Counted from the first letter of the stretch, positions 45,228 through 52,976 are shown. The stretch is 59,283 bases of DNA from Lachnospiraceae bacterium (GCA_022792535.1 JAAWBG010000050.1:1-59283); one strand, 5' to 3'. The notes: generated by a model from the letters alone, not told the origin. Program-made: numbers and translations.

Positions 45228-46160
45228 ATGAGACGAAATAAATTTTTAGCCCTTATCCTAGGAATTGCCATTGCGGCCGGCCTCTTAGGTTCCGCGGCAA
45301 TCATTTTTACAGGCATACGAAGTCAAAGCACCGTTTCCGCCAGTCGCAATTCTGATCAGGTTAAAAAATCCCTGGAGCCCTATATTCTGGAGAAAACGAA
45401 ATTAGATGAATTTTCTGAAATCTCCATAAACCTGGATGAAGCCAATCTCTTTCTTCTGCCTGCAGATGGATTTTATTTGGAATACCGCTTAAGCAGTCTC
45501 TATCTGGAACCAGACTATGGCGTTTCCAATGGGAAATTCCATTTCCGGGAAGGATCTCTTCAGACGTCCTTCCATTTCTTGTTTGGAAATCCTGCCAGCC
45601 GCGGCCCCTTTTACTTAAACCTTTATGTTCCTGCCGATCAGTACTTCGACTTATTTCATCTGCATTTGGAAAGCGGGAATACAGAGCTGGAACAGCTAAA
45701 TGTAAAAAAAGCTGATCTCTCTTTAAGCTATGGCAATCTCACTCTGGGATCCTTTACCGGAGACACTCTAGATATCTCCATAGATTCTGGACATACAGAG
45801 TGGGACTCTGTCACTTGTAAGGAACTGAAAATTTCTGCTTCTTATGGAGATATCACAGGGGATGTTCTCTCTGTCTCCAACCATGCCGATCTGAACCTGG
45901 ATTCCGGCAGCCTGGATCTAAAAAATGCCAAACTAGAAAATACCGATATCTCTTCTGAGTACGGAAACATTACTTTAGACTTAGAAGATTCCTGCTCCGA
46001 TTACAACTATGATCTGAAAGCAGAATATGGAACCATTGAACTGGATGGAACAAAGATTGAACCTGCCGAAGACGATACTGTCCGCTACCAGACCCAAAAC
46101 AAAAAGAGAAAGAAAATGATACAGATCCGTTGTGACAGCGGAAATATTGAGATTCAGTGA
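45228..46160 (+). CDS. DUF4097-type beta-helix surface protein
   Basis: 310 residues. One N-terminal membrane helix (residues 7-29) is followed by a domain of short, regular beta repeats: LHLESGNTELEQLNVKKADL, SLSYGNLTLGSFTGD, ISASYGDITGDVLS, LDSGSLDLKNAKLEN, SEYGNITLDLEDS and KAEYGTIELDG. The repeating S-Y/S-G-x-I/L pattern is typical of DUF4097 (putative adhesin). The protein probably sits at the outer membrane face, anchored by its helix. AAGGAGG precedes the ATG, 97 nt after the activator-like gene. No function is proven. Confidence 0.82.
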   Translation: MRRNKFLALILGIAIAAGLLGSAAIIFTGIRSQSTVSASRNSDQVKKSLEPYILEKTKLDEFSEISINLDEANLFLLPADGFYLEYRLSSLYLEPDYGVSNGKFHFREGSLQTSFHFLFGNPASRGPFYLNLYVPADQYFDLFHLHLESGNTELEQLNVKKADLSLSYGNLTLGSFTGDTLDISIDSGHTEWDSVTCKELKISASYGDITGDVLSVSNHADLNLDSGSLDLKNAKLENTDISSEYGNITLDLEDSCSDYNYDLKAEYGTIELDGTKIEPAEDDTVRYQTQNKKRKKMIQIRCDSGNIEIQ

Positions 46161-46183
46161 CAAATACCATAAGGGCTGACACA

Positions 46184-46232
46184 GGCGGACCGCTCCCGCG
46201 GTTCATTTCCTTTCCGCCGCGGTGCGATAATT
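46184..46232. repeat. Dispersed repeat module B, copy 1
   Basis: This stretch aligns with 51562-51611 with about six mismatches in 49 positions; shared cores are CCGCGG and TTTCCGCCGC followed by GTGCGATAAT. It fills the gap between two convergent genes, where its GC-rich arms could act as a barrier or weak terminator. Confidence 0.75.
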
Positions 46233-46247
46233 CTATTTTCTCTCCTT

Positions 46248-47126
46248 TTACCGGGCCGTCACGCAAAATGCAAAATAGCCTTTCCCTGTATCAAACAACA
46301 GCGGGTAATCTGGATATCTATCTAAAAACATTTTTCTATATTGTTCATCATTCAAAACATTGTCTTTTACCAGCTCATATTTCTCCTGAGACTGGAAATG
46401 CTGGCCAATCCGGTGCATCAAAAGCTGAGCAAATTCCTTCGTGGCATCTACTGTCATTTTTGTCACTTTTTTCACCTGTACATCCAGTGTCTGTCCAATG
46501 GTGTTAAGAATCAGCTGCTCCTCAAAGGCCAGCACAATCTGTACCTTTTTTCCTTTCTGAGAAACGTAATTCAAACGATAATAGATACCGTTTCCAAAAT
46601 CCTCCCCCTTATATTTTTCACTGACTACCCACAGATTAACGTCAAAAACTTCTTTCATTCCCTGAATCACTACATTTTCCAGATTGACAACTTCTTCCTC
46701 CGCTGGATTATGCACCCATCTGCTGACGGCTTTGCCGGTAATTGCCCGGTCTTCAATCATAATGTGACAGTTCAGCCAGCCAAGACAGATTCCCAGAAAA
46801 TGCTGGACTGCTTCCATAGAATATTCTGATTTCTCCAAATCATTCTCCAGGGCCGGAATCGTCTTGTCCCTCATATTATCATGTAACTTTTTGTGAGTCT
46901 CATATTCCCCATAATCAATGGACTTCATATAAGCCTCTTCTTCCTCAAAATGTTTGATGGTATAACTTTTAAAAAATTTGATTCCTTCTGCGCATGCAAA
47001 TTTACTTTTCTCTTCATCCTCATTGAGCATTAACAGCTTTCCCACGATGGAAAAAAGCCTTTGATGCGCTTTGTCAATCTCCGCAATTCCTATCTTATAG
47101 CGATCATTCCACCGTATCTCTTTCAT
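46248..47126 (-). CDS. Bacteriohemerythrin with CheX-like second domain
   Basis: 292 residues from the ATG at 47124-47126, with GGAGG; the in-frame start at 47159 is rejected. Residues 1-135 are a hemerythrin: WNDRYKIGIAEIDKAHQRLF, HFEEEEAYMKS, THKKLHDNM and NCHIMIEDRAI carry the diiron ligands. Residues ~165-290 match the middle domain of the protein at 26677-28458 (GNGIYYRLNYVSQKGKKVQI; LFDTGKGYFAFC), but there are no receiver domains. It lies downstream of hydA on the same strand, after a hairpin that may stop most hydrogenase transcripts. Sensing or storing O2 to protect or regulate the hydrogenase is plausible, not proven. Confidence 0.9.
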   Translation of the reverse strand: MKEIRWNDRYKIGIAEIDKAHQRLFSIVGKLLMLNEDEEKSKFACAEGIKFFKSYTIKHFEEEEAYMKSIDYGEYETHKKLHDNMRDKTIPALENDLEKSEYSMEAVQHFLGICLGWLNCHIMIEDRAITGKAVSRWVHNPAEEEVVNLENVVIQGMKEVFDVNLWVVSEKYKGEDFGNGIYYRLNYVSQKGKKVQIVLAFEEQLILNTIGQTLDVQVKKVTKMTVDATKEFAQLLMHRIGQHFQSQEKYELVKDNVLNDEQYRKMFLDRYPDYPLLFDTGKGYFAFCVTAR

Positions 47127-47169
47127 ATTTCTTCCTCCAGTATCTTGTTTTCCTAACAAGATTAGAGCG

Positions 47170-47184
47170 CTTTTGACACCCTAA
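47170..47184. repeat. Third copy of the 15-mer CTTTTGACACCCTAA
   Basis: Identical to the right arm core of the inverted repeat at 38935-38991. Here it lies in the hydA-hemerythrin gap with only a short ATTAG/CTAAT partner. Confidence 0.6.
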
Positions 47185-47208
47185 TCCTAACAAATAAAAA
47201 TGTTTACA

Positions 47209-47234
47209 GGCTGGGAATTAAATGATTCCCAGCC
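47209..47234 (-). terminator. Terminator after hydA
   Basis: GGCTGGGAAT (47209-47218) pairs with ATTCCCAGCC (47225-47234), 10 bp, loop of 6 nt. On minus the stem is followed by a T-rich tract with A interruptions. Confidence 0.7.
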
Positions 47235-47248
47235 CTATCAAGCACTAT

Positions 47249-48949
47249 TTATGATTCCTGTTTATATGTCACATGAAGAAGCTCATGTTCTCGGTTTTTC
47301 AGCAGATCGTTGTAGAGAGTCTTTACCAATGGATTCTCCTCGCTGCGCTTGATCTGAAGAGCTTTGTCGTTCTTATAAAGTCCTTCCGCACGCATCCGCT
47401 TCTCTGTGGAACGGGCAAAGGGCTGCCCTGCTCCTGCCACACAGCCTCCCGGACATGCCATCACTTCCACAAAATCAAAATGTTCCTCTCCGCTCTCTAT
47501 CTTCTGAAGAAGCCTGTCTGCATTTCCCAGGCCGCTGACAATGCCGATCCGAACCTGACGGTCTCCTAATGGAAGCTCACAGACCTTAACTCCTTCCATC
47601 CCGCGGGCACCGATAAACTCAATCTCCTTCAAAACCTTAGGGCTCTTATCTGCCACTACCCGGCGCACTGCCGCTTCTGTCACGCCGCCGGTTGCTCCAA
47701 AGATTACGCCGGCTCCGGAATAAATGGAAAAGGGCATATCATATGCTTCCGGCTCCAACCGGTCAAACCGTATTCCAATCTCCTGCAGCATAGTGATCAC
47801 TTCCTCCGAAGTCAGCACATAGTCCACATCTGGAATGCCATTTCGCTTGAACTCTTCTCTGGAAGCCTCAAACTTCTTGGCAGTACAAGGCATAATAGCC
47901 ACTGATACAGTCTCTTTTCCTTCTTTTTTATCTTGTTTCTTATAGTACTCCTTGATCACTGCTCCAAACATTTCCATAGGCGACTTGGAGGTGGAAATGT
48001 ATTTCATCAGATGTGGATACTGGGTCTCCACAAAACGAATCCATCCAGGGCAGCAGGAGGTAAAGAGAGGATATTTCCGGTCTTTTTCTTCTAAAGCCTC
48101 TACCAGTTCTTCCGACTCTTCCATAATAGTTAAATCAGCGCCTACGGAGGTGTCAAAAATGGCATCCACGCCCAGTCTTCGCAAAGAAGCCACCAGTTTT
48201 CCAATGGTGTTCTCTCCTGGCTCGTATCCATAAGCCTCTCCAATTGCCACACGAACTGCCGGCGCAATCTGTACTACCACCCGTTTATTGGGATTGTGAA
48301 TTGCCTCCCACACATCATGGCTGTCCCGCTTAATGGTAATGGCTCCTGTAGGGCAGACTGCCGCACACTGTCCGCAGTTGACGCAATTAGTATCTGCAAT
48401 ATCCCTGCCAAAAGCAGTGGAAATTTCCATTTTAGAACCCCGGTGTGCAAAGTCAATAGCCCCTACATGCTGGATCTCGCTGCAGACCCGCACACAGTCT
48501 CCGCATAAAATACATTTATTGGGATTACGCACAATAGCCTTAGAAGAAGTATCAATGGGCCGGATCGGATTGGTATTTTCAAATCTTACCCCCGGAATAC
48601 CGAATCTGGTTGCCAGCTCCTGCAGTTTACACTTTCCATTTTTCTCACAGGTTGTACAGTCTCTGCAGTGGGCTGCCAAGAGCAGCTCTAAAATGCGTTT
48701 CCTGTGATAATAGAGCTGAGGCGTATTGGTGTGAATCTCCATCTCATGTTTAGGCGGTGTGGAACAGGAAGCAATAATACCGCCCCATTTGTCTTCCACC
48801 ACGCACATCCGGCAGGCGCCGTAAATGGACAGATCTGAATAGTAACAGAACGTCGGTAAGATAATTCCTGCTTTTCGAATGACTGCAAGAATATTTTTTT
48901 CATCGGTGAACTCCACACGTTCTCCGTCAATTATCATATATTTTTTCAT
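47249..48949 (-). CDS. hydA: [FeFe] hydrogenase catalytic subunit, NAD(P)-linked type
   Basis: 566 residues from the ATG at 48947-48949; a GTG three codons upstream lies in the SD (AGGAGGG). An N-terminal [2Fe-2S] domain (FCYYSDLSIYGACRMC), a His-ligated cluster motif (HCRDCTTCEKNGKCKLQ) and two [4Fe-4S] motifs (CILCGDCVRVCSEI; CVNCGQCAAVCPTGAI) lead to the H-cluster domain: L1 TSCCPGW, L2 MPCTAKKFE, L3 ACPGGCVAGAGQP. It reduces protons or oxidises H2. With NuoF- and NuoE-like partners it forms an NAD(P)H-linked, probably electron-bifurcating complex (HydABC/Hnd). It lacks the extra C-terminal [2Fe-2S] part seen in Thermotoga HydA. Confidence 0.95.
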   Translation of the reverse strand: MKKYMIIDGERVEFTDEKNILAVIRKAGIILPTFCYYSDLSIYGACRMCVVEDKWGGIIASCSTPPKHEMEIHTNTPQLYYHRKRILELLLAAHCRDCTTCEKNGKCKLQELATRFGIPGVRFENTNPIRPIDTSSKAIVRNPNKCILCGDCVRVCSEIQHVGAIDFAHRGSKMEISTAFGRDIADTNCVNCGQCAAVCPTGAITIKRDSHDVWEAIHNPNKRVVVQIAPAVRVAIGEAYGYEPGENTIGKLVASLRRLGVDAIFDTSVGADLTIMEESEELVEALEEKDRKYPLFTSCCPGWIRFVETQYPHLMKYISTSKSPMEMFGAVIKEYYKKQDKKEGKETVSVAIMPCTAKKFEASREEFKRNGIPDVDYVLTSEEVITMLQEIGIRFDRLEPEAYDMPFSIYSGAGVIFGATGGVTEAAVRRVVADKSPKVLKEIEFIGARGMEGVKVCELPLGDRQVRIGIVSGLGNADRLLQKIESGEEHFDFVEVMACPGGCVAGAGQPFARSTEKRMRAEGLYKNDKALQIKRSEENPLVKTLYNDLLKNREHELLHVTYKQES

Positions 48950-48962
48950 GTCAGCCACCCTC

Positions 48963-50852
48963 CTACACTTCTTTTACCGCGTGGAAATTGCAGCCTTCTT
49001 TGCAGGCTCCACACTTAATACATTTTGAGGTATCTATGGTAAACGGTTTTTTGATCTCGCCGGAGATTGCTTCTACCGGGCAAAGCCTTGCGCACTTGCT
49101 GCAGCCCTTACACAGCTCAGGGTCAATCTGAAGGGTTACCAATGCTTTGCACTGGCCGGCCGGACATTTCTTGTCCACCACATGAGTCAGATATTCTTCC
49201 CGGAAATATTTCATGGTACTTACCACCGGAGAAGCCGCCGTCTTGCCCAATCCGCACAATGCAGTGGCAGAAATCGTCTCCGCCAGCTCTTCCAGCAATG
49301 TGATGTGCTTCAAGGTTCCTCTGCCTTCACAGATATCATTCAGCAGTTCTAACATCCGCTTGGTGCCTTCCCGGCAGGGAATACATTTTCCACAGGATTC
49401 GTTCTGAGTGAAATTCATGAAAAATCTGGCCACTTCCACCATACAGCTCTTGTCATTCATCACCACAAGGCCGCCGCTTCCAATCATTGCTCCCACTTTT
49501 TTCAGAGAATCAAAATCCAGGTGCAGATCCAGATGATCTTCCGTAGGATTGATACAGAGACATCCGCCGGAAGGTCCGCCAATCTGTACCGCCTTAAATT
49601 CGCCGCCTTTGACGCCGCCGCCGATGTCAAAGATTACTTCCCGTAAAGTAGTTCCCATAGGAACTTCAATCAAACCAGTGTTCATAACGTTTCCGGTCAG
49701 GGCAAATGCCTTTGTTCCGTGATTCTTATCCGGTCCAATGGTTTTATACCAGGCTGCTCCTTTGTTGATAATGGGCGGAACATTACAGTAAGTCTCCACA
49801 TTGTTCAATACCGTAGGTTTCTCAAACAAGCCCTTTTCCACAGTACGAGGCGGTTTTACCCTTGGCATTCCCCGGTTTCCTTCGATGGAGGCAGTCAAGG
49901 CAGAACCCTCTCCACAGACAAAAGCTCCCGCTCCCTGGCTGATTCTCAGATCAAAATCAAACCCAGAACCTAAGATATTTTTGCCCAGCAGACCCTTTTC
50001 CAGCGCCTTATTGATAGCTGTCTGCAGACGCTCTACTGCCAGAGGATATTCTGCACGCACGTAAATATATCCGTAATGAGCTCCCGTTGCAATTCCGGCA
50101 ATTAACATTCCTTCGATCACCCGGTGAGGATCTCCTTCCATCATACTCCGGTCCATAAACGCACCGGGATCTCCCTCGTCGCCATTGCAGACCACATATT
50201 TTACTTCTTCCTTCTGGGCCAATACCTGGGACCATTTTCGGCCGGTTGGGAAACCGCCGCCGCCCCGGCCTCGCAAAGACGCCTCTGACACCTCGTCTAC
50301 CAGCTGCTGCGGCGTCATATCAAACAATGCCTTTGCCACTGCGCTGTAACCGCCTACCGCTATGTATTCTTTGATAGATTCCGCATTGATGCGTCCGCAG
50401 TCTTCCAACGCCACACGTGTCTGCTGTTTGTAGAAAGGAATCTCTTCCTGTTTCTGGTATGGCTTTCCTTCCTGATCGTGATATACCAGACGGTCAATGA
50501 TCCGGTCATTGACAATACTCTCTTCGATAATTTCTTCACAATCTTCCACTTTTACTTTAATATACAAAATTCCTTCCGGCTCAATCCGAAGCAGAGGTCC
50601 CATCTCACAGAAACCATGACAGCCGGATTTCTTCAGTCCTATGCTTTCATCGTGAGGTTCCTTTTCCAACCGCAGAGAACATTTGATTCCGCGCTCCATC
50701 ATGATCTCCTGCAGTCTTGCATAAATATTTAAAGACCCTCCGGCCACACATCCAGTTCCGGCACAGATTAAAATCTGTTTCCTCTGAGTCTTTAAAGAAG
50801 CTGCATACTCTTTTCTTCTGGCTTCTAACTCTTCCCTTGTATTAATTCTCAT
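48963..50852 (-). CDS. nuoF: NuoF-like hydrogenase subunit (HydB/HndC)
   Basis: 629 residues. A thioredoxin-like [2Fe-2S] domain (ILICAGTGCVAGGSLNIYA; KSGCHGFCEMGP) is followed by the NADH/FMN domain (SLRGRGGGGFPTGRKWSQV; NGDEGDPGAFMDRSMMEGDP), an SLBB part, the [4Fe-4S] site ESCGKCIPCREGTKRM and two C-terminal ferredoxin motifs (CKGCSKCARLCPVEAI; CIKCGACKEGC). Length and order match HydB of electron-bifurcating hydrogenases. It overlaps nuoE by 11 nt and ends 13 nt before hydA, so one complex is encoded. Confidence 0.94.
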   Translation of the reverse strand: MRINTREELEARRKEYAASLKTQRKQILICAGTGCVAGGSLNIYARLQEIMMERGIKCSLRLEKEPHDESIGLKKSGCHGFCEMGPLLRIEPEGILYIKVKVEDCEEIIEESIVNDRIIDRLVYHDQEGKPYQKQEEIPFYKQQTRVALEDCGRINAESIKEYIAVGGYSAVAKALFDMTPQQLVDEVSEASLRGRGGGGFPTGRKWSQVLAQKEEVKYVVCNGDEGDPGAFMDRSMMEGDPHRVIEGMLIAGIATGAHYGYIYVRAEYPLAVERLQTAINKALEKGLLGKNILGSGFDFDLRISQGAGAFVCGEGSALTASIEGNRGMPRVKPPRTVEKGLFEKPTVLNNVETYCNVPPIINKGAAWYKTIGPDKNHGTKAFALTGNVMNTGLIEVPMGTTLREVIFDIGGGVKGGEFKAVQIGGPSGGCLCINPTEDHLDLHLDFDSLKKVGAMIGSGGLVVMNDKSCMVEVARFFMNFTQNESCGKCIPCREGTKRMLELLNDICEGRGTLKHITLLEELAETISATALCGLGKTAASPVVSTMKYFREEYLTHVVDKKCPAGQCKALVTLQIDPELCKGCSKCARLCPVEAISGEIKKPFTIDTSKCIKCGACKEGCNFHAVKEV

Positions 50853-51351
50853 CTGCAGCCTCCTCTCCGGCCTCTGTCTCCCGGCCTTCTTTCAGCTCCT
50901 TGATCAGCTCTCTTGCCTTTTCCGGGGTCATGGCTGGATGTACCACATCATTTACAGTACACACAGGCGCAAGACCGCAGGCTCCCAGACAAGACACTGT
51001 CTCAACGGTAAACATCATATCGTCTGTGGTAGGCTTTTCTTCTGTCACGCCTAACAGACCTCGTATCTCATTTAAAATTGCTGTGGACTGCCTTACATGG
51101 CAGGCAGTTCCGTCACAGATCTTAATGACATATTTTCCCTTTGGCTCCAATGAGAAATTCTCATAAAATGTCGCCACCCCATACACTTTTGCCTCGCTTA
51201 AATGCAGCTTCTTTGCAATATAGCAAAGCATCTCCTCCGGCAGATAGCGGTATACTTTCTGGATATCCTGCATAATTGCAATAACCGCCGTCTGATTGTA
51301 ATCGTGAGATGACAAAATCTCATCTAATACTTTCTGATCTTTTGCTTCCAA
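50842..51351 (-). CDS. nuoE: NuoE-like hydrogenase subunit (HydC/HndA)
   Basis: 169 residues. Thioredoxin-like [2Fe-2S] protein: cluster ligands in CDGTACHVRQ and CLGACGLAPVC; upstream helical part with YRYLPEEMLCYIAKKLHLSE and VYGVATFYENFSLEP. It passes electrons within the hydrogenase complex. The start is TTG at 51349-51351, 8 nt after a strong AAGGAGG. A short glutamate-rich tail ends the protein. The gene is preceded by a leader of about 360 nt full of hairpins. Confidence 0.93.
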   Translation of the reverse strand: MEAKDQKVLDEILSSHDYNQTAVIAIMQDIQKVYRYLPEEMLCYIAKKLHLSEAKVYGVATFYENFSLEPKGKYVIKICDGTACHVRQSTAILNEIRGLLGVTEEKPTTDDMMFTVETVSCLGACGLAPVCTVNDVVHPAMTPEKARELIKELKEGRETEAGEEAADEN

Positions 51352-51381
51352 TCCTTCTCCTCCTTGTGATACATGATAAAA

Positions 51382-51404
51382 AGAATTTCGTTTTACGAAA
51401 TTCT
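51382..51404 (-). terminator. Terminator-shaped hairpin T1 in the hydrogenase leader
   Basis: AGAATTTCG (51382-51390) and CGAAATTCT (51396-51404) form a perfect 9-bp stem with a 5-nt loop. On minus a run of five T follows directly (CTTTTTATC). It lies about 30 nt before the nuoE start, so if active it would stop transcripts before the operon. Confidence 0.6.
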
Positions 51405-51458
51405 GCGCCGCAAATGCGTCGCTTTAGCGACTTATTTCCTTTGCATTTGCGCGTGCAT
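51403..51458. repeat. Structured module X, copy 1
   Basis: On minus this reads as a stem CGCAAATGC/GCATTTGCG, an internal bulge AAAGGAAATAA and an apical hairpin GTCGC-TAAA-GCGAC. Copy 2 (58830-58882) keeps the flanks GGCGCAG and ATGCrC, the bulge core AGGnAAA, and has different stems that still pair. Confidence 0.65.
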
Positions 51459-51463
51459 CTTTG

Positions 51464-51532
51464 CTTTTTCTCTTAGGAAAGGCACTTTCACATTTTAACG
51501 TGACAAGGTCTTTTCTAATATAAGAGAAAAAG
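51464..51532. repeat. Structured module Y, copy 1
   Basis: Long arms 51464-51480 and 51511-51532 pair around a core (51484-51517) that matches 58907-58940 at 29 of 34 positions. The core contains ACAAGGTCTTT and a small hairpin with a TTTA loop on plus (TAAA on minus). Confidence 0.7.
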
Positions 51533-51553
51533 AATCCTGCTTTACAGGATTCT
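51531..51553 (-). terminator. Terminator-shaped hairpin T2 in the hydrogenase leader
   Basis: AGAATCCTG (51531-51539) and CAGGATTCT (51545-51553), a perfect 9-bp stem, 5-nt loop, followed on minus by TTTTTCTC. Same size, loop length and closing AGAAT as T1. Confidence 0.6.
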
Positions 51554-51561
51554 CCGCCTGC

Positions 51562-51611
51562 GGCGGGCCGCTTCCGCGGCTCACTTCTTTTCCGCCGCAG
51601 TGCGATAATCT
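51562..51611. repeat. Dispersed repeat module B, copy 2
   Basis: Homologous to 46184-46232 and, in shortened form, to 58731-58766. Inner palindromes CCGCTTCCGCGG and the GCGGCGG/CCGCCGC pair make it hairpin-prone. Confidence 0.75.
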
Positions 51612-51618
51612 TTTTTAA

Positions 51619-51652
51619 TTCTATAGGAAATCCGAAAAAATTTCCTATAGAA
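51619..51652. other. Hairpin T3 in the hydrogenase leader
   Basis: TTCTATAGGAAAT (51619-51631) pairs perfectly with ATTTCCTATAGAA (51640-51652). A further 9-bp pair, TAAACGGGT (51653-51661) with ACCCGTTTA (51681-51689), follows and would be the first structure in the transcript. Confidence 0.6.
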
Positions 51653-51721
51653 TAAACGGGTATTTTCAAATGGAAACAGCACCCGTTTATGCCTTCACTC
51701 TATCTTGTCTGTTTCCCTCTT

Positions 51722-51750
51722 AGTATAACATTGTTAAATAATTAACTCAA
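51722..51750 (-). promoter_or_regulatory. Promoter for the hydrogenase operon
   Basis: On minus TTGAGT (51745-51750), a 17-bp spacer and TATACT (51722-51727). Transcription would begin near 51715, giving a leader of about 360 nt before nuoE. Confidence 0.6.
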
Positions 51751-51843
51751 TCAGTTTGCACGATTTTTTTCTTCTTTTTTTCATATTTTTCGTCATATTT
51801 TTCCTTTTGTACATTTTTTCTATGATAATTCTGCCACCGCTTA

Positions 51844-51872
51844 TTGAATCTTCACAGGAAAACCTGTATAAT
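51844..51872 (+). promoter_or_regulatory. Promoter for the DUF952 gene, with a palindrome in the spacer
   Basis: TTGAAT (51844-51849), a 17-bp spacer and a perfect TATAAT (51867-51872). The palindrome ACAGGAAAACCTGT (51854-51867) lies between the two boxes and could be an operator. Confidence 0.6.
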
Positions 51873-51913
51873 TTTATAAAAAATAGAGATTAGGGGAAAA
51901 CAGGAGATTTCAA

Positions 51914-52288
51914 ATGATTTTACATTGTATGAAAAAGTCCGCCTGGAATCAGCGGAAACAGAAAGAATTTTGGGGAGAAGAAGAATTGGAAGCGGAGGGT
52001 TTTATCCATTGCTCCACCATAGAATATTTTTGGCGGGTAGCGTCCAATTTTAAAGAAATCACAGATGAGATGGTCTTAATCTGCCTTGACGAGCGCAGGC
52101 TGACGGCAGAAGTACGCTATGAGGACGGGGATCACTGCGGCAGATCCTACCCTCATGTCTATGGTCTTATCAATAACGACGCAGTACTTCAGGTTCTTCC
52201 TTTCCTGCGCGATGAGGAAGGAAATTATCTGGAAAATCCAGAGTTTACCGGTAAGAACAAAGCGGACGAGTCCAATTCAACTCCCTAA
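51914..52288 (+). CDS. DUF952 family protein
   Basis: 124 residues. The family pattern is clear: an N-terminal strand ILHCMKKSAW, EAEGFIHCSTIEYFWRVAS, LICLDERRLTAEVRYED and SYPHVYGLINNDAVLQV. DUF952 proteins are small, soluble and of unproven function, with a fold suggested to be ADP-ribosyltransferase-like. GGAGA precedes the ATG. The last 12 codons (GKNKADESNSTP) lie in a repeat module also found at 58763-58800, so the natural C-terminus has probably been replaced by repeat-derived sequence. Confidence 0.85.
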   Translation: MILHCMKKSAWNQRKQKEFWGEEELEAEGFIHCSTIEYFWRVASNFKEITDEMVLICLDERRLTAEVRYEDGDHCGRSYPHVYGLINNDAVLQVLPFLRDEEGNYLENPEFTGKNKADESNSTP

Positions 52289-52291
52289 ATC
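52254..52291. repeat. Repeat module Z, copy 1 (in the end of the DUF952 gene)
   Basis: 38 bases identical to 58763-58800 at 33 positions. It starts AGAACAAAGCGGAC and ends CTCCCT-A-AATC; the TAA stop of the gene is inside it. Confidence 0.8.
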
Positions 52292-52309
52292 AAAACTGCT
52301 ATTATACTT

Positions 52310-52864
52310 TTATTCCAGCCCCTCAAAAATCTCGCCCAGTGTCATTTTTATATGAGGAAAGGCCTTTAAAGCAATCTCCTGTTCTGCATTATAATCCTCT
52401 TCCTCTTTATCATTCTGTAACATGTAATTCTGTTCCAAAATATATTTTCCATTTTCCAGATAATAAATTTCGACAGATCCCAGCGGTGATACAATCCAAT
52501 ATTCTTCCACCCCTGCCTGCTCATAAATATCCTTTTTTTCAGTTTTATCACGTTTCGCCGTTGACGGACTTAATGTTTCCACAATCAGCTTAGGAACTCC
52601 ACTGTAAAAACTTCCTTTTAAACCTTTCCGGTCACAGACAATCATAATATCCGGGCATAAATAATCATCATTAATATCTGGATGGTACTTAAAATCTAAA
52701 TTTTCCATAAATACCAGGCATAAACTATTTTTCAGTCCATGCTTTATACCAGCATGAATATTGCTATTAATGATCCCATGTTTAAATCCTGGTGCCGGCG
52801 ACATATTGTAAATCACACCATTTATTTTTTCGTCTTTTTTTCCTTCGCGTTCTGTCAATCCCAT
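52310..52864 (-). CDS. Uma2-family putative endonuclease (DUF820)
   Basis: 184 residues. The PD-(D/E)xK-like core reads YLCPDIMIVCD, then PKLIVETLSPSTAKRD, KKDIYEQAGVEEYWIVSP. This is the standard Uma2 layout with Asp, Glu and the downstream K/Y. Such proteins occur in many copies in some bacteria; nuclease activity is predicted by fold only. The N-terminus is short, with KINGVIYNMSPAPGFKHGII as expected. SD AAGGGA. It converges on the DUF952 gene with a 21-nt gap. Confidence 0.88.
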   Translation of the reverse strand: MGLTEREGKKDEKINGVIYNMSPAPGFKHGIINSNIHAGIKHGLKNSLCLVFMENLDFKYHPDINDDYLCPDIMIVCDRKGLKGSFYSGVPKLIVETLSPSTAKRDKTEKKDIYEQAGVEEYWIVSPLGSVEIYYLENGKYILEQNYMLQNDKEEEDYNAEQEIALKAFPHIKMTLGEIFEGLE

Positions 52865-52976
52865 ATTCCCACATCCCTTCTTACTATAAAGTGTAACATG
52901 AATGATTAACGATAGAAAGAATTAATTCATCCATTAAATTAAATAGTTATTTTATCTATATTTATTATTGAACATA

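Noticed and set aside
51424-51669. 81-residue open frame in the hydrogenase leader as a gene
   Set aside because: It is composed of the hairpin repeats, has biased K/R-rich residues and no convincing SD, so it is taken as a chance frame.
51352-51690. Insertion sequence or MITE with terminal inverted repeats
   Set aside because: No transposase, no terminal inverted repeat enclosing the whole region and no target-site duplication could be seen.
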